Source: Nocardioides sp. Soil774 | GTDB lineage: Bacteria > Actinomycetota > Actinomycetes > Propionibacteriales > Nocardioidaceae | Reading direction: 5' to 3' | Assembly (NCBI RefSeq): GCF_001428125.1 | Contig: NZ_LMSM01000010.1 | Location: 186,001-250,000, forward strand | Length of the DNA: 64,000 nt | In this document: one piece after another, positions 1-8,109 of the stretch | Numbering within the stretch: the stretch's first letter is position 1 | Layout: every line of letters starts with the position of its first letter | Program-made: the position numbers and the translations under genes | The notes under the pieces: model-generated | What the model saw: only the letters and a program-made list of their open reading frames with translations | What the model was told of the DNA's origin: nothing | Databases searched by the model: none

Positions 1-588
1 GAAGAGCAGCGCGGTCAGGGGCGTGGTCTCGGCCGGCTTGAGCACGACGGTGTTGCCGCACGCGAGCGCCGGGGCGATCTTCCACGCCAGCATCAGCAGC
101 GGGAAGTTCCACGGGATGACCTGGCCGGCGACGCCGAGCGGGGTCGAGCCGTAGCCGGAGTGCTCGAGCTTGTCGGCCCAGCCGGCGTAGTAGAAGAAGT
201 GGGCGGCGACGACGGGGATGTCGACGTCGCGCGACTCCTTGATCGGCTTGCCGTTGTCGATCGACTCGAGCACGGCGAGCTCGCGGCCGCGCTCCTGGAT
301 GATGCGGGCGATCCGGTAGAGGTACTTGGCGCGCTCGGCGCCCGACATCCGCGACCAGACCCGGGTGTACGCGCGGCGCGCGGCCCTGACGGCCTCGTCG
401 ACGTCGGCGTCGCTGGCCTCGGCGACCTCGGCCAGGACCTCCTCGGTGGCCGGGTTGATCGTCTTGAACGACGTGCCGTGGCCGTCGACGAACTCGCCGT
501 TGATGAACAGGCCGTAGGACGGCTTGATGTCGACGATCGCGCGCGACTCGGGCGCGGGGGCGTACTCGAAGATGTTGGTCATTCCCAT
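1..588 (-). CDS. aldehyde dehydrogenase family protein (N-terminal part, cut by window edge)
   Basis: NAD(P)-dependent aldehyde dehydrogenase, N-terminal ~196 residues only; the rest, including the catalytic Cys, lies beyond base 1. The visible part has the family hallmarks 'LFINGEF', 'INPATEEVL' and, near the edge, '[21 protein letters not shown]' followed by 'VLKPAE', the coenzyme-binding strand with its conserved Trp-Asn-Phe and Lys. The start codon at 588 shares its A with the stop of deoC (TGATG), so the two are translationally coupled; an in-frame ATG at 582 is an alternative start. Because DeoC releases acetaldehyde, this enzyme probably oxidises acetaldehyde to acetate; that substrate is inferred from the coupling, not from the residues seen. 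Confidence 0.9.
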   Translation of the reverse strand, partial: MGMTNIFEYAPAPESRAIVDIKPSYGLFINGEFVDGHGTSFKTINPATEEVLAEVAEASDADVDEAVRAARRAYTRVWSRMSGAERAKYLYRIARIIQERGRELAVLESIDNGKPIKESRDVDIPVVAAHFFYYAGWADKLEHSGYGSTPLGVAGQVIPWNFPLLMLAWKIAPALACGNTVVLKPAETTPLTALLF

Positions 589-1565
589 CAGTCCAGGGTG
601 AAGTAGTCGGGACCGGAGTAACGACCGGTCGTCATCTTGGTGCGCTGCATCAGCAGGTCGTTGAGCAGCGTGGAGGCACCGAAGCGGAACCAGTCGGGGT
701 CGAGCCAGTCGGGTCCGGCGATCTCGTTGACCATCACGAGGTACTTGATGGCGTCCTTGGTGGTCTTGATGCCACCGGCCGGCTTCACGCCGACCATCTG
801 CCCGGTCTGCTCGCGGAAGTCGCGGACCGCCTCGAGCATGATGAGCGTGACGGGCAGGGTCGCGGCGGGCTGGACCTTGCCGGTGGAGGTCTTGATGAAG
901 TGACCGCCGGCCATCATCGCCAGCCAGCTCGCGCGACGGACGTTGTCGTAGGTCTGCAGCTCGCCGGTCTCGAAGATGACCTTGAGGTGAGCGTCTCCAC
1001 AAGCCTGCTTGACCTGGGCGATCTCCTCGTAGACGTCCATGTAGCGCCCCGAGAGGAACGCACCACGGTCGATGACCATGTCGATCTCGTCGGCGCCCGC
1101 CTCGACGGCGTCGCGCGTGTCGGCGAGCTTGATGTCCATGGCGGCGCGGCCGCTGGGGAACGCGGTGGCGACGGCCGCGACGTTGACGCCGCTGTCGCCC
1201 AGCGTCTGCTTGGCGGTGGCGACCATGTCGGGGTAGACGCAGACGGCGGCGGTGGCGGGGCACGTCGGGTCGGCCGGGTCGGGGCGCATCGCCTTGGACG
1301 CGAGCGCGCGGACCTTGCCGTGGGTGTCCTGGCCCTCGAGCGTGGTGAGGTCGACCATCCGGATGGCCAGGTCGATCGCGAAGGCCTTGGCGGTGGTCTT
1401 GATCGAACGCGTGGCGAGCCCGGCGGCGCGGGCCTCGCAGCCGACCTGGTCGACGCCGGGGAGGCCGTGCAGGAATCGGCGCAGCGAGGAGTCCGAGCCG
1501 ACGATGTCGTCGAAGGCACCGTGGCTCGAGGCGCTGCTCGCCGTGGAGGTGGAAGTGGCTGTCAC
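588..1565 (-). CDS. deoC: deoxyribose-phosphate aldolase, long (eukaryote-like) form
   Basis: Cytosolic class I aldolase that cleaves 2-deoxyribose 5-phosphate into glyceraldehyde 3-phosphate and acetaldehyde. About 325 residues, longer than the ~220-260 residue bacterial DeoC and close in length and wording to human DERA: 'TAAVCVYP', 'EAGADEIDMVI' (catalytic Asp), 'HFIKTSTGKV' (Schiff-base Lys), 'GVKPAGGIKT' (second Lys) and a C-terminal 'TGRY'. The GTG start at 1565 is chosen because a -10 element TATGCT lies six bases upstream and no Shine-Dalgarno is present; the upstream open frame lacks homology. It is the first gene of a two-gene operon with the aldehyde dehydrogenase that follows. The N-terminal ~20 residues are Ser/Thr-rich and may not all be translated. 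Confidence 0.93.
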   Translation of the reverse strand: MTATSTSTASSASSHGAFDDIVGSDSSLRRFLHGLPGVDQVGCEARAAGLATRSIKTTAKAFAIDLAIRMVDLTTLEGQDTHGKVRALASKAMRPDPADPTCPATAAVCVYPDMVATAKQTLGDSGVNVAAVATAFPSGRAAMDIKLADTRDAVEAGADEIDMVIDRGAFLSGRYMDVYEEIAQVKQACGDAHLKVIFETGELQTYDNVRRASWLAMMAGGHFIKTSTGKVQPAATLPVTLIMLEAVRDFREQTGQMVGVKPAGGIKTTKDAIKYLVMVNEIAGPDWLDPDWFRFGASTLLNDLLMQRTKMTTGRYSGPDYFTLD

Positions 1566-1571
1566 CGACCC

Positions 1572-1602
1572 AGCATAGAGTTGGTCCGAATCACCGGAGC
1601 AA
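1572..1602 (-). promoter_or_regulatory. putative leaderless promoter of deoC
   Basis: On the minus strand TTGCTC (1602-1597) and TATGCT (1577-1572) are separated by 19 bases; the -10 ends six bases before the GTG start, so transcription would begin at or next to the start codon. Confidence 0.5.
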
Positions 1603-1628
1603 TCGCCGATGGGCCAAAGTCTGCCCAA

Positions 1629-2252
1629 ATGGATGAGGAGAAGATGGCATCCCTGCAGGACGACCACGACGCCGTCGTGGAGCGTTTCCACGCCACCAGC
1701 GGCCGCCTGACCGGATGGCTGGCGGTGGCGATCGCCGCTGCCGTCGCGCTGGCCGGGCTGGTCTACCTCGACGACGGTTTCCCCGCCTGGGTCGTGGGCC
1801 TCGCGGTGCTCCTCGGCGTGCTCGCGTGGGCCGCCATGCTGCGTCCTGCGCTGTGGGCGACCGACGAGCACCTGGTGATGCGCAACCTCGCCGAGACCCT
1901 TCACATCAGGCTCGCCGCGGTCGAGGAGATGGCCGTGCGCCAGGTGCTGGCCGTGCGCGCCGACGACCGGCGCTGGGTCTCGACCGTGGTCGGGCGCACG
2001 TGGCGCAAGGCGCTCACCTCGCGTCGGCGAGCGGCTGCTTCCGGGGAGGCCGTCGAGGGCATGCCCTACGTCGACTTCGTGGAGAGCCGCCTCCACGACC
2101 TCGTCGACCGTGCCCGCACCCGCCACGGGGTGCGCCCCGGGTCGCCCGAGCAGCTCGCCCTGCCCGACGCCGTACGCCGTGAGCCGGCCCGGCTGCCGAT
2201 CACGCTGATCGTGGCGGCCGCCCTCCTGCTGGTCGTGAGCTTCTTCGTCTGA
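1629..2252 (+). CDS. membrane protein with a PH-like middle domain
   Basis: About 207 residues, not assignable to a named gene. Two adjacent hydrophobic segments near the N-terminus ('WLAVAIAAAVALAGLVYL' and 'WVVGLAVLLGVLAWAAML') are followed by a soluble stretch beginning 'ALWATDEHLVMRN', which resembles bacterial PH-type domains, and a last hydrophobic segment at the extreme C-terminus. The start is uncertain: ATG at 1629 has AAGTCT six bases upstream (leaderless pattern), while ATG at 1644 has GAGGAG only three bases upstream, closer than usual for a ribosome binding site. It runs opposite to deoC and converges with the secreted beta-helix gene. Role unknown. Confidence 0.7.
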   Translation: MDEEKMASLQDDHDAVVERFHATSGRLTGWLAVAIAAAVALAGLVYLDDGFPAWVVGLAVLLGVLAWAAMLRPALWATDEHLVMRNLAETLHIRLAAVEEMAVRQVLAVRADDRRWVSTVVGRTWRKALTSRRRAAASGEAVEGMPYVDFVESRLHDLVDRARTRHGVRPGSPEQLALPDAVRREPARLPITLIVAAALLLVVSFFV

Positions 2253-2271
2253 CCCCGGCGCGCTGACCCGC

Positions 2272-3414
2272 TCAGCGCAGCTCGAATGCCCCGAGGTCGG
2301 GGCGGCCCACCATGACCCGTCGCGCGAGCCCCGCCGGGTGGACGTACTCCCAGAGGGGCCGCCAGCGCCGCGGCACCAGCACGCCGCGGTCGACGGCGGG
2401 GGAGGAGGCCAGCAGCCGGAAGTCGTCGGCGCCGGGGTCGACGAAGCCGCCGGTGCCCACGCGGCGGCTGGCGCGCGCGGTCGCCGACGCACCCGACGTC
2501 AGCCCGCCCGGGCCCACGAGCAGGTTGTCGAGCAGGATCGCGCGGCTGCCGGCGACGAGTGCGACGTAGGTGCCGGAGCTGCGGCGGTTGACGAAGGTGT
2601 TGTGGACGACCCGGAGCGTGTGGGACGGCTGGGTCAGGCCCTCGGCGCCGTAGGAGACGAGCGTCGAGTTCTCCGAGCGCGGACCCTGGATGACCACGTT
2701 GCCGGCGACGAGGGCGAGTCCGCCGTCGGGCAGGTCGATCGAGTAGCTCGCGGTGCCGTCGGCGTCGTCGATCCGGTTGCCGACGATCGTGGTGCGCGCC
2801 GCGCGCGACTTCAGCTCGTGACCGACGTCGGCTCCCCACAGCCAGCTGCCGGTGACGGTCAGCGAGCGGACGGCCCCGACGTAGAGGTTGTGGGTGTAGC
2901 CGTCGCCCGCGCCGTTGCGGAAGAAGCGCGAGCGCCGCACCACGACGTCGCTGTCGGGGTCGGCGCCGGCGAGGATGCCGTTCTCGTTGTCGTGGAACCA
3001 GCTGCGGGTGACCGTGAGGTCGGTGCCCTCGGCCCGGATGCCGGCGCCGTTGCCGTCGGGCACCGAGGCGCCACTGAGCTCGATGCGGTCGATGCGCGTG
3101 CGGTCGCCCACCACGACCCAGATCGCCTTGCCCTGGGCGTCCCGGCCGTCGGCCCGCAGGTGCGCGCGACCACCCACGCCTCGGATGGTCAGGTCGTCCT
3201 GCGTCCAGGTGGCGACGTCGCCGGAGTAGGTGCCGGCGTCGATGAGCACGGTGTCGCCGTCACCCGCGACGGCGGCCGCCGCGCTGGGGGTCGTCAGCGC
3301 GCGACCCGGACCGACCCGCCACGTGCGCGGCGCGTCGTCGTACGCCGCCGAGGCGGGCACGGCCGTGAGCAGGCCGGCGGCCAGGACGAGCGCGAGCGGT
3401 GCCGCGGTGCGCAC
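2272..3414 (-). CDS. secreted right-handed parallel beta-helix protein
   Basis: 380 residues with a clear Sec signal peptide ('LALVLAAGLLTAVPASA', cleavage likely after ASA near residue 23). The mature part repeats short strands of the pectate-lyase/parallel-beta-helix type: 'DTVLIDAGTYSG', 'LTIRGVGG', 'IDRIELSG', 'LTVTRSWFHDNENGI', 'SLTVTGSWLWG', 'TIVGNRIDD', 'LRVVHNTFVN'. The Asn-rich turns fit polysaccharide-binding or -cleaving beta-helix proteins, but I see no conserved lyase active site, so substrate and activity stay open. The GTG start lies one base after the stop of the upstream phosphosugar mutase gene, so the two are probably co-translated. The final 'VGRPDLGAFELR' is a common ending in this family. 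Confidence 0.8.
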   Translation of the reverse strand: MRTAAPLALVLAAGLLTAVPASAAYDDAPRTWRVGPGRALTTPSAAAAVAGDGDTVLIDAGTYSGDVATWTQDDLTIRGVGGRAHLRADGRDAQGKAIWVVVGDRTRIDRIELSGASVPDGNGAGIRAEGTDLTVTRSWFHDNENGILAGADPDSDVVVRRSRFFRNGAGDGYTHNLYVGAVRSLTVTGSWLWGADVGHELKSRAARTTIVGNRIDDADGTASYSIDLPDGGLALVAGNVVIQGPRSENSTLVSYGAEGLTQPSHTLRVVHNTFVNRRSSGTYVALVAGSRAILLDNLLVGPGGLTSGASATARASRRVGTGGFVDPGADDFRLLASSPAVDRGVLVPRRWRPLWEYVHPAGLARRVMVGRPDLGAFELR

Positions 3415-3415
3415 C

Positions 3416-5059
3416 TCAGGCCCCGAAGGCGGTGCCCCGCAGGTCGGCCTTGATCGCGTCGAGGCGGCCGGCCGCGGAGATCCGGGCGGCGTCGACGTCC
3501 TCGTCCCCGACAGGGATGACCACCTCGAGGTAGCACTTCACCTTGGGCTCGGTGCCGCTCGGGCGCACGATGACGCGCGCGCCCTCGGCGAGGGTGTAGC
3601 GCAGGCCGTCGGTGGGCGGCAGCTGTGCCGAGCCCTCGGAGAGGTCCTCGACCCGCTCCACCGCGAGGCCGCCCAGCACCGTCGGCGGGGTGGCGCGCAG
3701 CCGCTCCATGGTGGCCGCGATGTGCGACAGGTCGTCGAAGCGCACCGAGAGCTGGTCGGTGGCGTGCAGGCCGTGGGTGCGGGCGATGTCGTCGAGGATG
3801 TCGGGCAGCCCGCGCCCGGCGGCCTTGGCCTCGGCGGCGAGCTCGCAGACCAGGAGCAGGGCCGAGACGCCGTCCTTGTCACGGACGTGCTCAGGGTCGC
3901 AGCAGTAGCCGAGCGCCTCCTCGTAGCCGAAGGCCAGGCCCTCGACGCGGCCGATCCACTTGAATCCGGTCAGCGTCTCCTCGTGCGGCTGGCCGGCGGC
4001 CGCGGCCATCTTGCCGAGCAGGCTCGAGGACACGATGGAGTTAGCGAAGGTGCCGGTGCGACCGCGCGCCAGCAGGTGGTGCGCCAGCAGGGCACCCACC
4101 TCGTCGCCGCGCAGCATCCGCCAGCCGTGGGCGTCGGGCACCGCGACGGCGCAGCGGTCGGCGTCGGGGTCGTTGGCGACGACCAGGTCAGCCTTCTGCT
4201 GGGCGGCGAGAGCCATGGCGAGGTCCATCGCGCCCGGCTCCTCGGGGTTGGGGAAGGAGACCGTGGGGAAGTCGGGGTCGGGGTGCTCCTGGAGCTCCAC
4301 GACGTGGGGGGCCTCGAAGCCGGCGGTCTCCAGCACCTGCGCGACCGTGGTGCCCCCGACGCCGTGCAGCGGGGTGTAGACGACCGTCAGGTCGCGCGGG
4401 CCGTCCTCGGCGAGGCCGGCGACGGTGTCGAGGTAGCGGTCGATGATCTCCTCGCTGACCAGCCGGCCTGCGTCCCCGCGGGGGAGGTCGGCCAACGGAC
4501 CGACGGCCTCGATGCGTGCGGCGATCTCGCTGTCGGCCGGCGGCACGATCTGGCTGCCGTCGCCGAGGTAGACCTTGTAGCCGTTGTCCTGCGGCGGGTT
4601 GTGGCTGGCGGTGACCATCACGCCGGCCGCGCAGCCGAGCTCGCGGATCGCGAAGGCGAGCAGGGGTGTCGGCAGCGTGCGCGGCATGACGAGGGCCTTG
4701 AGCCCGGCGCCGGTCATGATCTCGGCGGTGTCGCGGGCGAAGACGTCGGAGTTGTGCCGGGCGTCGAAGCCGATCACGACCGACCCGCCCTTGTGGCCGG
4801 TGTCGAGGAGGTACGCCGCCAGCCCGGCCGCCGCGCGGGTCACCACGACGCGGTTCATCCGGTTGGGGCCGGCGCCGAGCGCGCCGCGCAGCCCGGCGGT
4901 GCCGAACTCGAGGGTGCCGGCGAAGCGGTCGGCCAGGTCGGACTCCTCGCCGCGCTCCGCGGCCGCGACGAGGGCCTCCAGCTCGGTGCGGGTCTGCTCG
5001 TCGGGGTCCTCGGCGGCCCAGGCGCGCGCCTGCTCCAGCAAGGGGGTCAGATCGGTCAT
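3416..5059 (-). CDS. pmmB: phospho-sugar mutase (phosphomannomutase/phosphoglucomutase family)
   Basis: 547-residue alpha-D-phosphohexomutase that moves a phosphate between C1 and C6 (or C5) of a sugar via a phosphoserine. Domain landmarks: 'GTLEFGTAGLRGALG' at the N-terminus, the catalytic loop 'VMVTASHNPPQDNGYK' with the phosphorylated Ser, the Mg-binding loop 'NDPDADRCAVAV', the sugar-binding 'GDEVGALL', and the C-terminal phosphate-binding 'RPSGTEPKVK'. M. tuberculosis PmmB (Rv3308) is next to purine nucleoside phosphorylase, and a PNP gene lies 5 kb away here. Together with DeoC, some enzymes of this long type could act on pentose phosphates; that is an inference. TAGCGT sits six bases before the ATG at 5059, so the mRNA is probably leaderless. 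Confidence 0.9.
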   Translation of the reverse strand: MTDLTPLLEQARAWAAEDPDEQTRTELEALVAAAERGEESDLADRFAGTLEFGTAGLRGALGAGPNRMNRVVVTRAAAGLAAYLLDTGHKGGSVVIGFDARHNSDVFARDTAEIMTGAGLKALVMPRTLPTPLLAFAIRELGCAAGVMVTASHNPPQDNGYKVYLGDGSQIVPPADSEIAARIEAVGPLADLPRGDAGRLVSEEIIDRYLDTVAGLAEDGPRDLTVVYTPLHGVGGTTVAQVLETAGFEAPHVVELQEHPDPDFPTVSFPNPEEPGAMDLAMALAAQQKADLVVANDPDADRCAVAVPDAHGWRMLRGDEVGALLAHHLLARGRTGTFANSIVSSSLLGKMAAAAGQPHEETLTGFKWIGRVEGLAFGYEEALGYCCDPEHVRDKDGVSALLLVCELAAEAKAAGRGLPDILDDIARTHGLHATDQLSVRFDDLSHIAATMERLRATPPTVLGGLAVERVEDLSEGSAQLPPTDGLRYTLAEGARVIVRPSGTEPKVKCYLEVVIPVGDEDVDAARISAAGRLDAIKADLRGTAFGA

Positions 5060-5110
5060 GGGCGCACGCTATCCCGGCGCGCTGTCGGCGGGCGCTGGCA
5101 GGATCTGCCC

Positions 5111-5479
5111 ATGATCGATCACCTCGGCATCAACTGCGACGACCTGCCCCGGGCGGCTGCGTTCTACGACCGGGTCCTCGGTGTGCTCGGCCACCGGCGG
5201 GTCATGGACGTGGAGGTGGCCATCGGCTACGGCACCGACGGCCCCGACTTCTGGATCAGCACCTTCGAGGGCGTGGGGCCCAACCGCGAGGTGCACGTGG
5301 CGTTCTCCGCCCCCGACGCGGCGACGGTGCGGGCCTGGCACGCCGAGGCGGTGGCCGCGGGGGCCGAGTCGTTGCACGAGCCGCGGCTGTGGCCGGAGTA
5401 CCACCCGGCCTACTTCGCCGCCTTCGTGCGCGACACCGAGGGCAACAACATCGAGGCGGTCTGCCACACCGGCGACTAG
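5111..5479 (+). CDS. VOC (glyoxalase/bleomycin-resistance) family protein
   Basis: 122-residue protein of the vicinal oxygen chelate fold, two beta-alpha-beta-beta-beta modules. Visible metal-site candidates are His4 in 'MIDHLGI', the His in 'NREVHVAF' and the Glu in 'GNNIEAVCH'. Members bind a divalent metal and act as glyoxalases, dioxygenases or resistance proteins; nothing here fixes the substrate. CAGGAT lies six bases before the ATG, consistent with a leaderless message divergent from the phosphosugar mutase gene 51 bases away. Confidence 0.82.
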   Translation: MIDHLGINCDDLPRAAAFYDRVLGVLGHRRVMDVEVAIGYGTDGPDFWISTFEGVGPNREVHVAFSAPDAATVRAWHAEAVAAGAESLHEPRLWPEYHPAYFAAFVRDTEGNNIEAVCHTGD

Positions 5480-5488
5480 CCTCACCCC

Positions 5489-6133
5489 GTGCACGCCACC
5501 GTCCTGTCAGTGAACCTCGGTGGCGCGGAGCCGGTGCCGGGGATGAAGCGCCCGAGCGGCATCCGCAAGCGGCCGGTCGACCGCATCGAGGTGCGCGACC
5601 CCGGGCCCAAGCGCGGCGGCCTCGGCAGCGGGGTGGTGGGGGACGCGATCGTGAGCCGCAAGCACCACGGCGGCGAGACGCAGGCGGTGTACGCCGTCGC
5701 CCGCGAGGAGCTCGACCACTGGGGCCGCGAGCTCGGCCGCGACCTCCCCGACGGGATGTTCGGGGAGAACCTCACCACCAGCGGGCTCGACGTCGACGCA
5801 GCCGAGGTGGGGGAGCAGTGGCGGGTCGGGCTGACCCTGCTCGAGGTGTGCGGGCCGCGGGTGCCGTGCGCGACCTTCGCGCTGCACATGGCCGAGCCGC
5901 GGTGGGTGCGCCGCTTCGCCGACCACGGGCGGACCGGGGCCTACCTCGCCGTCCGCGAGGCCGGGGTCATCGAGCGCGACGACCCGATCGAGGTGGTGCA
6001 CCGGCCCGGGCACGGGCTGACGGTGCCGATGTTCTTCCGGGCCGCCATGGGCGACCGTGAGCTGGCCGCGGTGTTCCTCGACGCGCGGGTGCTGCCCGAG
6101 GCCGAGCACGACTGGCTGGCCTCGCGCCAGTGA
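5489..6133 (+). CDS. MOSC domain protein (YiiM-like)
   Basis: 214-residue MOSC-fold protein, the sulfur-carrier domain shared with the C-terminus of molybdenum cofactor sulfurases. Seen here: N-terminal 'VLSVNLGG', 'VVGDAIVSRKHHGG', 'YAVAREELDHW', 'GMFGENLTTSGLDV' and 'CGPRVPCATF', the last carrying the conserved Cys pair region. YiiM-type proteins detoxify N-hydroxylated bases with Mo cofactor; that function is likely but not shown. The GTG start has TAGCCT six bases upstream; the TAG of that hexamer is also the stop codon of the VOC gene, so a promoter is built into the end of the preceding gene. Confidence 0.85.
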   Translation: MHATVLSVNLGGAEPVPGMKRPSGIRKRPVDRIEVRDPGPKRGGLGSGVVGDAIVSRKHHGGETQAVYAVAREELDHWGRELGRDLPDGMFGENLTTSGLDVDAAEVGEQWRVGLTLLEVCGPRVPCATFALHMAEPRWVRRFADHGRTGAYLAVREAGVIERDDPIEVVHRPGHGLTVPMFFRAAMGDRELAAVFLDARVLPEAEHDWLASRQ

Positions 6134-6142
6134 CGACGCCCG

Positions 6143-6192
6143 GCGGTGAGTGAGGCGGGTCCGCCGTTCGCAGAACCCGCCTCACGTACCGC
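6143..6192. repeat. intergenic palindrome, family A copy 1
   Basis: Inverted repeat with 18-base arms (6143-6160 and 6175-6192), 16 of 18 positions paired, and a 14-base loop. The outer arm GCGGTGAGTGA is shared with two copies near 27.2 kb. It fills the gap between the convergent MOSC and tpx genes and could terminate both; there is no T-run. Confidence 0.7.
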
Positions 6193-6206
6193 TCGTGCAA
6201 GCCCGC

Positions 6207-6704
6207 TCAGGAGAGCGCAGCGACCGCCGCGTCGTAGTCGGGCTCGGTGCCGATGGTCTCGGTGAGCTGGGTGTGGAGCACGGTGCGGTCGGTGTCGAGC
6301 ACGACCACCGCGCGGGCGAGCATGCCCTGCCAGCCGCCGTCGGCCATCGCGACCCCGTAGTCCTGGCCGAAGGAGGAGCGGAACGCCGAGGCGACCTCGA
6401 CGTCCTCGATCCCCTCCGCGCCGCAGAAGCGGGCCTGCGCGAGCGGGAGGTCGACCGACACGTTGACGACCGCGGTGTTGTCGAGGCCTGCCGCGAGCTC
6501 GTTGAACTTGCGCACGCTCGCCTGGCACACGCCGGTGTCGATGCTGGGGAAGATGTTGAGCACGACGCGCTTGCCTGCGGCATCGGCATCGGTGACCGGC
6601 TGGAACTTCAGTCCCACCAGGTCCCAGCCGGGTGCCTGCGAGCCGACCGCGGGGAGCTCGCCCACGGTGCTGACGGTGTTGTCGCCGAGTTGAGTGGTTG
6701 CCAT
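6207..6704 (-). CDS. tpx: thiol peroxidase (atypical 2-Cys peroxiredoxin)
   Basis: 165-residue Tpx that reduces H2O2 and organic hydroperoxides with thioredoxin as partner. The peroxidatic Cys60 sits in 'SIDTGVCQASVRKFN' and the resolving Cys94 in 'ARFCGAEGI', the spacing of the Tpx family, and the N-terminal 'VGELPAVGSQAP' is typical. The ATG at 6704 is chosen because the thioredoxin-fold homology starts there and TAGGTT lies seven bases upstream (leaderless pattern). It is divergent from the DUF2252 gene with 75 bases between and converges with the MOSC gene. Confidence 0.95.
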   Translation of the reverse strand: MATTQLGDNTVSTVGELPAVGSQAPGWDLVGLKFQPVTDADAAGKRVVLNIFPSIDTGVCQASVRKFNELAAGLDNTAVVNVSVDLPLAQARFCGAEGIEDVEVASAFRSSFGQDYGVAMADGGWQGMLARAVVVLDTDRTVLHTQLTETIGTEPDYDAAVAALS

Positions 6705-6711
6705 GGCGCCC

Positions 6712-6773
6712 AACCTAGCGGCCCGCCCCGAGCGCCGGCGCGACCCGTCTCGCGAGGAGGCGGCCCCTAGAGT
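6712..6773. promoter_or_regulatory. back-to-back leaderless -10 elements (tpx and DUF2252 genes)
   Basis: Minus strand: TAGGTT at 6717-6712, seven bases before the tpx ATG. Plus strand: TAGAGT at 6768-6773, six bases before the ATG at 6780. No Shine-Dalgarno sequence precedes either start. Confidence 0.5.
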
Positions 6774-6779
6774 GCGGAC

Positions 6780-8090
6780 ATGGCTCCTGCGAACCGCACC
6801 GCGGTGATCGTCGACACGCTGCGTGACGCCTTCGCGCCCCTCATGCGCGCCGACCCGGTCGCGTTCCGCGCCAAGTACCGCAAGATGGCGCGTGACCCGC
6901 ACGCGTTCTACCGCGGCACGGCCTGCCTGTTCTTCCACGACGTCACCGGCGAGTCCGACGACTGGGCGGCCCACGGTGCCGAGCGGATCTGGATCCACGG
7001 CGACCTGCACGTGGAGAACTTCGGCACCTACCTCAACTCCGACGGCCGCCTCGTCTTCGACATCAACGACTTCGACGAGGCCTACGTCGGACGCTTCACG
7101 TGGGACCTCCAGCGCTTCGCCGCGAGCCTGGCGCTGGTGGGGTGGCAGAAGGCGCTGCCCGAGGACGCCATCCGCAAGCTCATCTCCCGCTACGCCCGGT
7201 CCTACCTCGCGCAGGTCAACCACTACGTCGCCTCCGACTCCGACGACGACTTCGAGATCAGGCTCGACAAGGCCGACGGGCCCGTGCTGACGGCGCTGGT
7301 CGAGGCCCGGCAGATGCGCCGCGCCGACCTGCTCGACGGCATGACCCACATGCAGGCGGGGCGACGCCGCTTCACCGAGGACGGCAGCACCCGCCGGCTG
7401 AAGAAGGACGAGCGCGCCACGGTCGTGGCCGCCTTCCGCGCCTACCTCGACACGATCCCGGACTCCAAGCGCTTCGACCGCGACCTGTTCTACGAGCTGC
7501 GCGACGTGGTGGGCAAGTCGGGATTCGGGATCGGCAGCGCCGGGCTGCCGGCGTACAACGTGCTGGTCGAGGGCTACAGCCAGGCGCTCGACAACGACGT
7601 GGTGCTCAGCATGAAGCAGGCCAACGTGCCGGCGCTGAGCCGCTTCGTCGACACCAGCGAGGTCGACGCCTACTTCGAGCACGAGGGGCACCGCACCGTG
7701 GTCAGCCAGCGGGCGCTGCAGGTGCACACCGACCCGCTGCTCGGCCACACGAGCATCGACGGCGTCGGCTACGTCGTCTCGGAGGTGTCGCCCTACGAGG
7801 TCGACCTCGACTGGAGCGAGATCAACGAGCCCGACGACATGCGCTCGGTGGTGGACCTCCTCGGTCGCGCCACGGCGAAGATCCACTGCGCCTCCGACGA
7901 GGACAGCCAGCAGGACCTCGTCGACTTCGACGTCGAGGCGGCGATCGCCGCCTCGGTCGATGGTCGTCGCAACGAGTTCGTCACGTGGCTGGGCGACTGG
8001 GGCATCGCCTACGCCGAGCGGGTCCGGCAGGACCACGCGCTCTTCGTCGACGCCTTCCGCGAGGGCCAGGTGGGTATCGCCGCGACCTGA
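6780..8090 (+). CDS. DUF2252 family protein
   Basis: 436 residues covering the whole DUF2252 family length. These proteins share a protein-kinase/aminoglycoside-phosphotransferase-like core: here 'IWIHGDLHVENFGTY' looks like the HGDxHxxN catalytic loop and 'FDINDFDEAYVG' like the DFD/DFG metal-binding loop. The early stretch 'FRAKYRKMARDPHAFYRG' is also typical. No substrate is known to me and none is suggested by the neighbours, thiol peroxidase and an aldo/keto reductase. It is cytosolic, with no signal or membrane segment. Confidence 0.88.
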   Translation: MAPANRTAVIVDTLRDAFAPLMRADPVAFRAKYRKMARDPHAFYRGTACLFFHDVTGESDDWAAHGAERIWIHGDLHVENFGTYLNSDGRLVFDINDFDEAYVGRFTWDLQRFAASLALVGWQKALPEDAIRKLISRYARSYLAQVNHYVASDSDDDFEIRLDKADGPVLTALVEARQMRRADLLDGMTHMQAGRRRFTEDGSTRRLKKDERATVVAAFRAYLDTIPDSKRFDRDLFYELRDVVGKSGFGIGSAGLPAYNVLVEGYSQALDNDVVLSMKQANVPALSRFVDTSEVDAYFEHEGHRTVVSQRALQVHTDPLLGHTSIDGVGYVVSEVSPYEVDLDWSEINEPDDMRSVVDLLGRATAKIHCASDEDSQQDLVDFDVEAAIAASVDGRRNEFVTWLGDWGIAYAERVRQDHALFVDAFREGQVGIAAT

Positions 8091-8109
8091 CCCTCGCCGA
8101 GGGCAGGGC

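Noticed and set aside
3230..5110. Plus-strand open frame running into the VOC gene
   Set aside because: Low-complexity antisense of the phosphosugar mutase; only the last 123 codons from ATG 5111 match a protein family.
8091..8103. Hairpin CCCTC-GCC-GAGGG between the DUF2252 and aldo/keto reductase genes
   Set aside because: Five-pair stem and no T-run; too weak to call a terminator in this composition.
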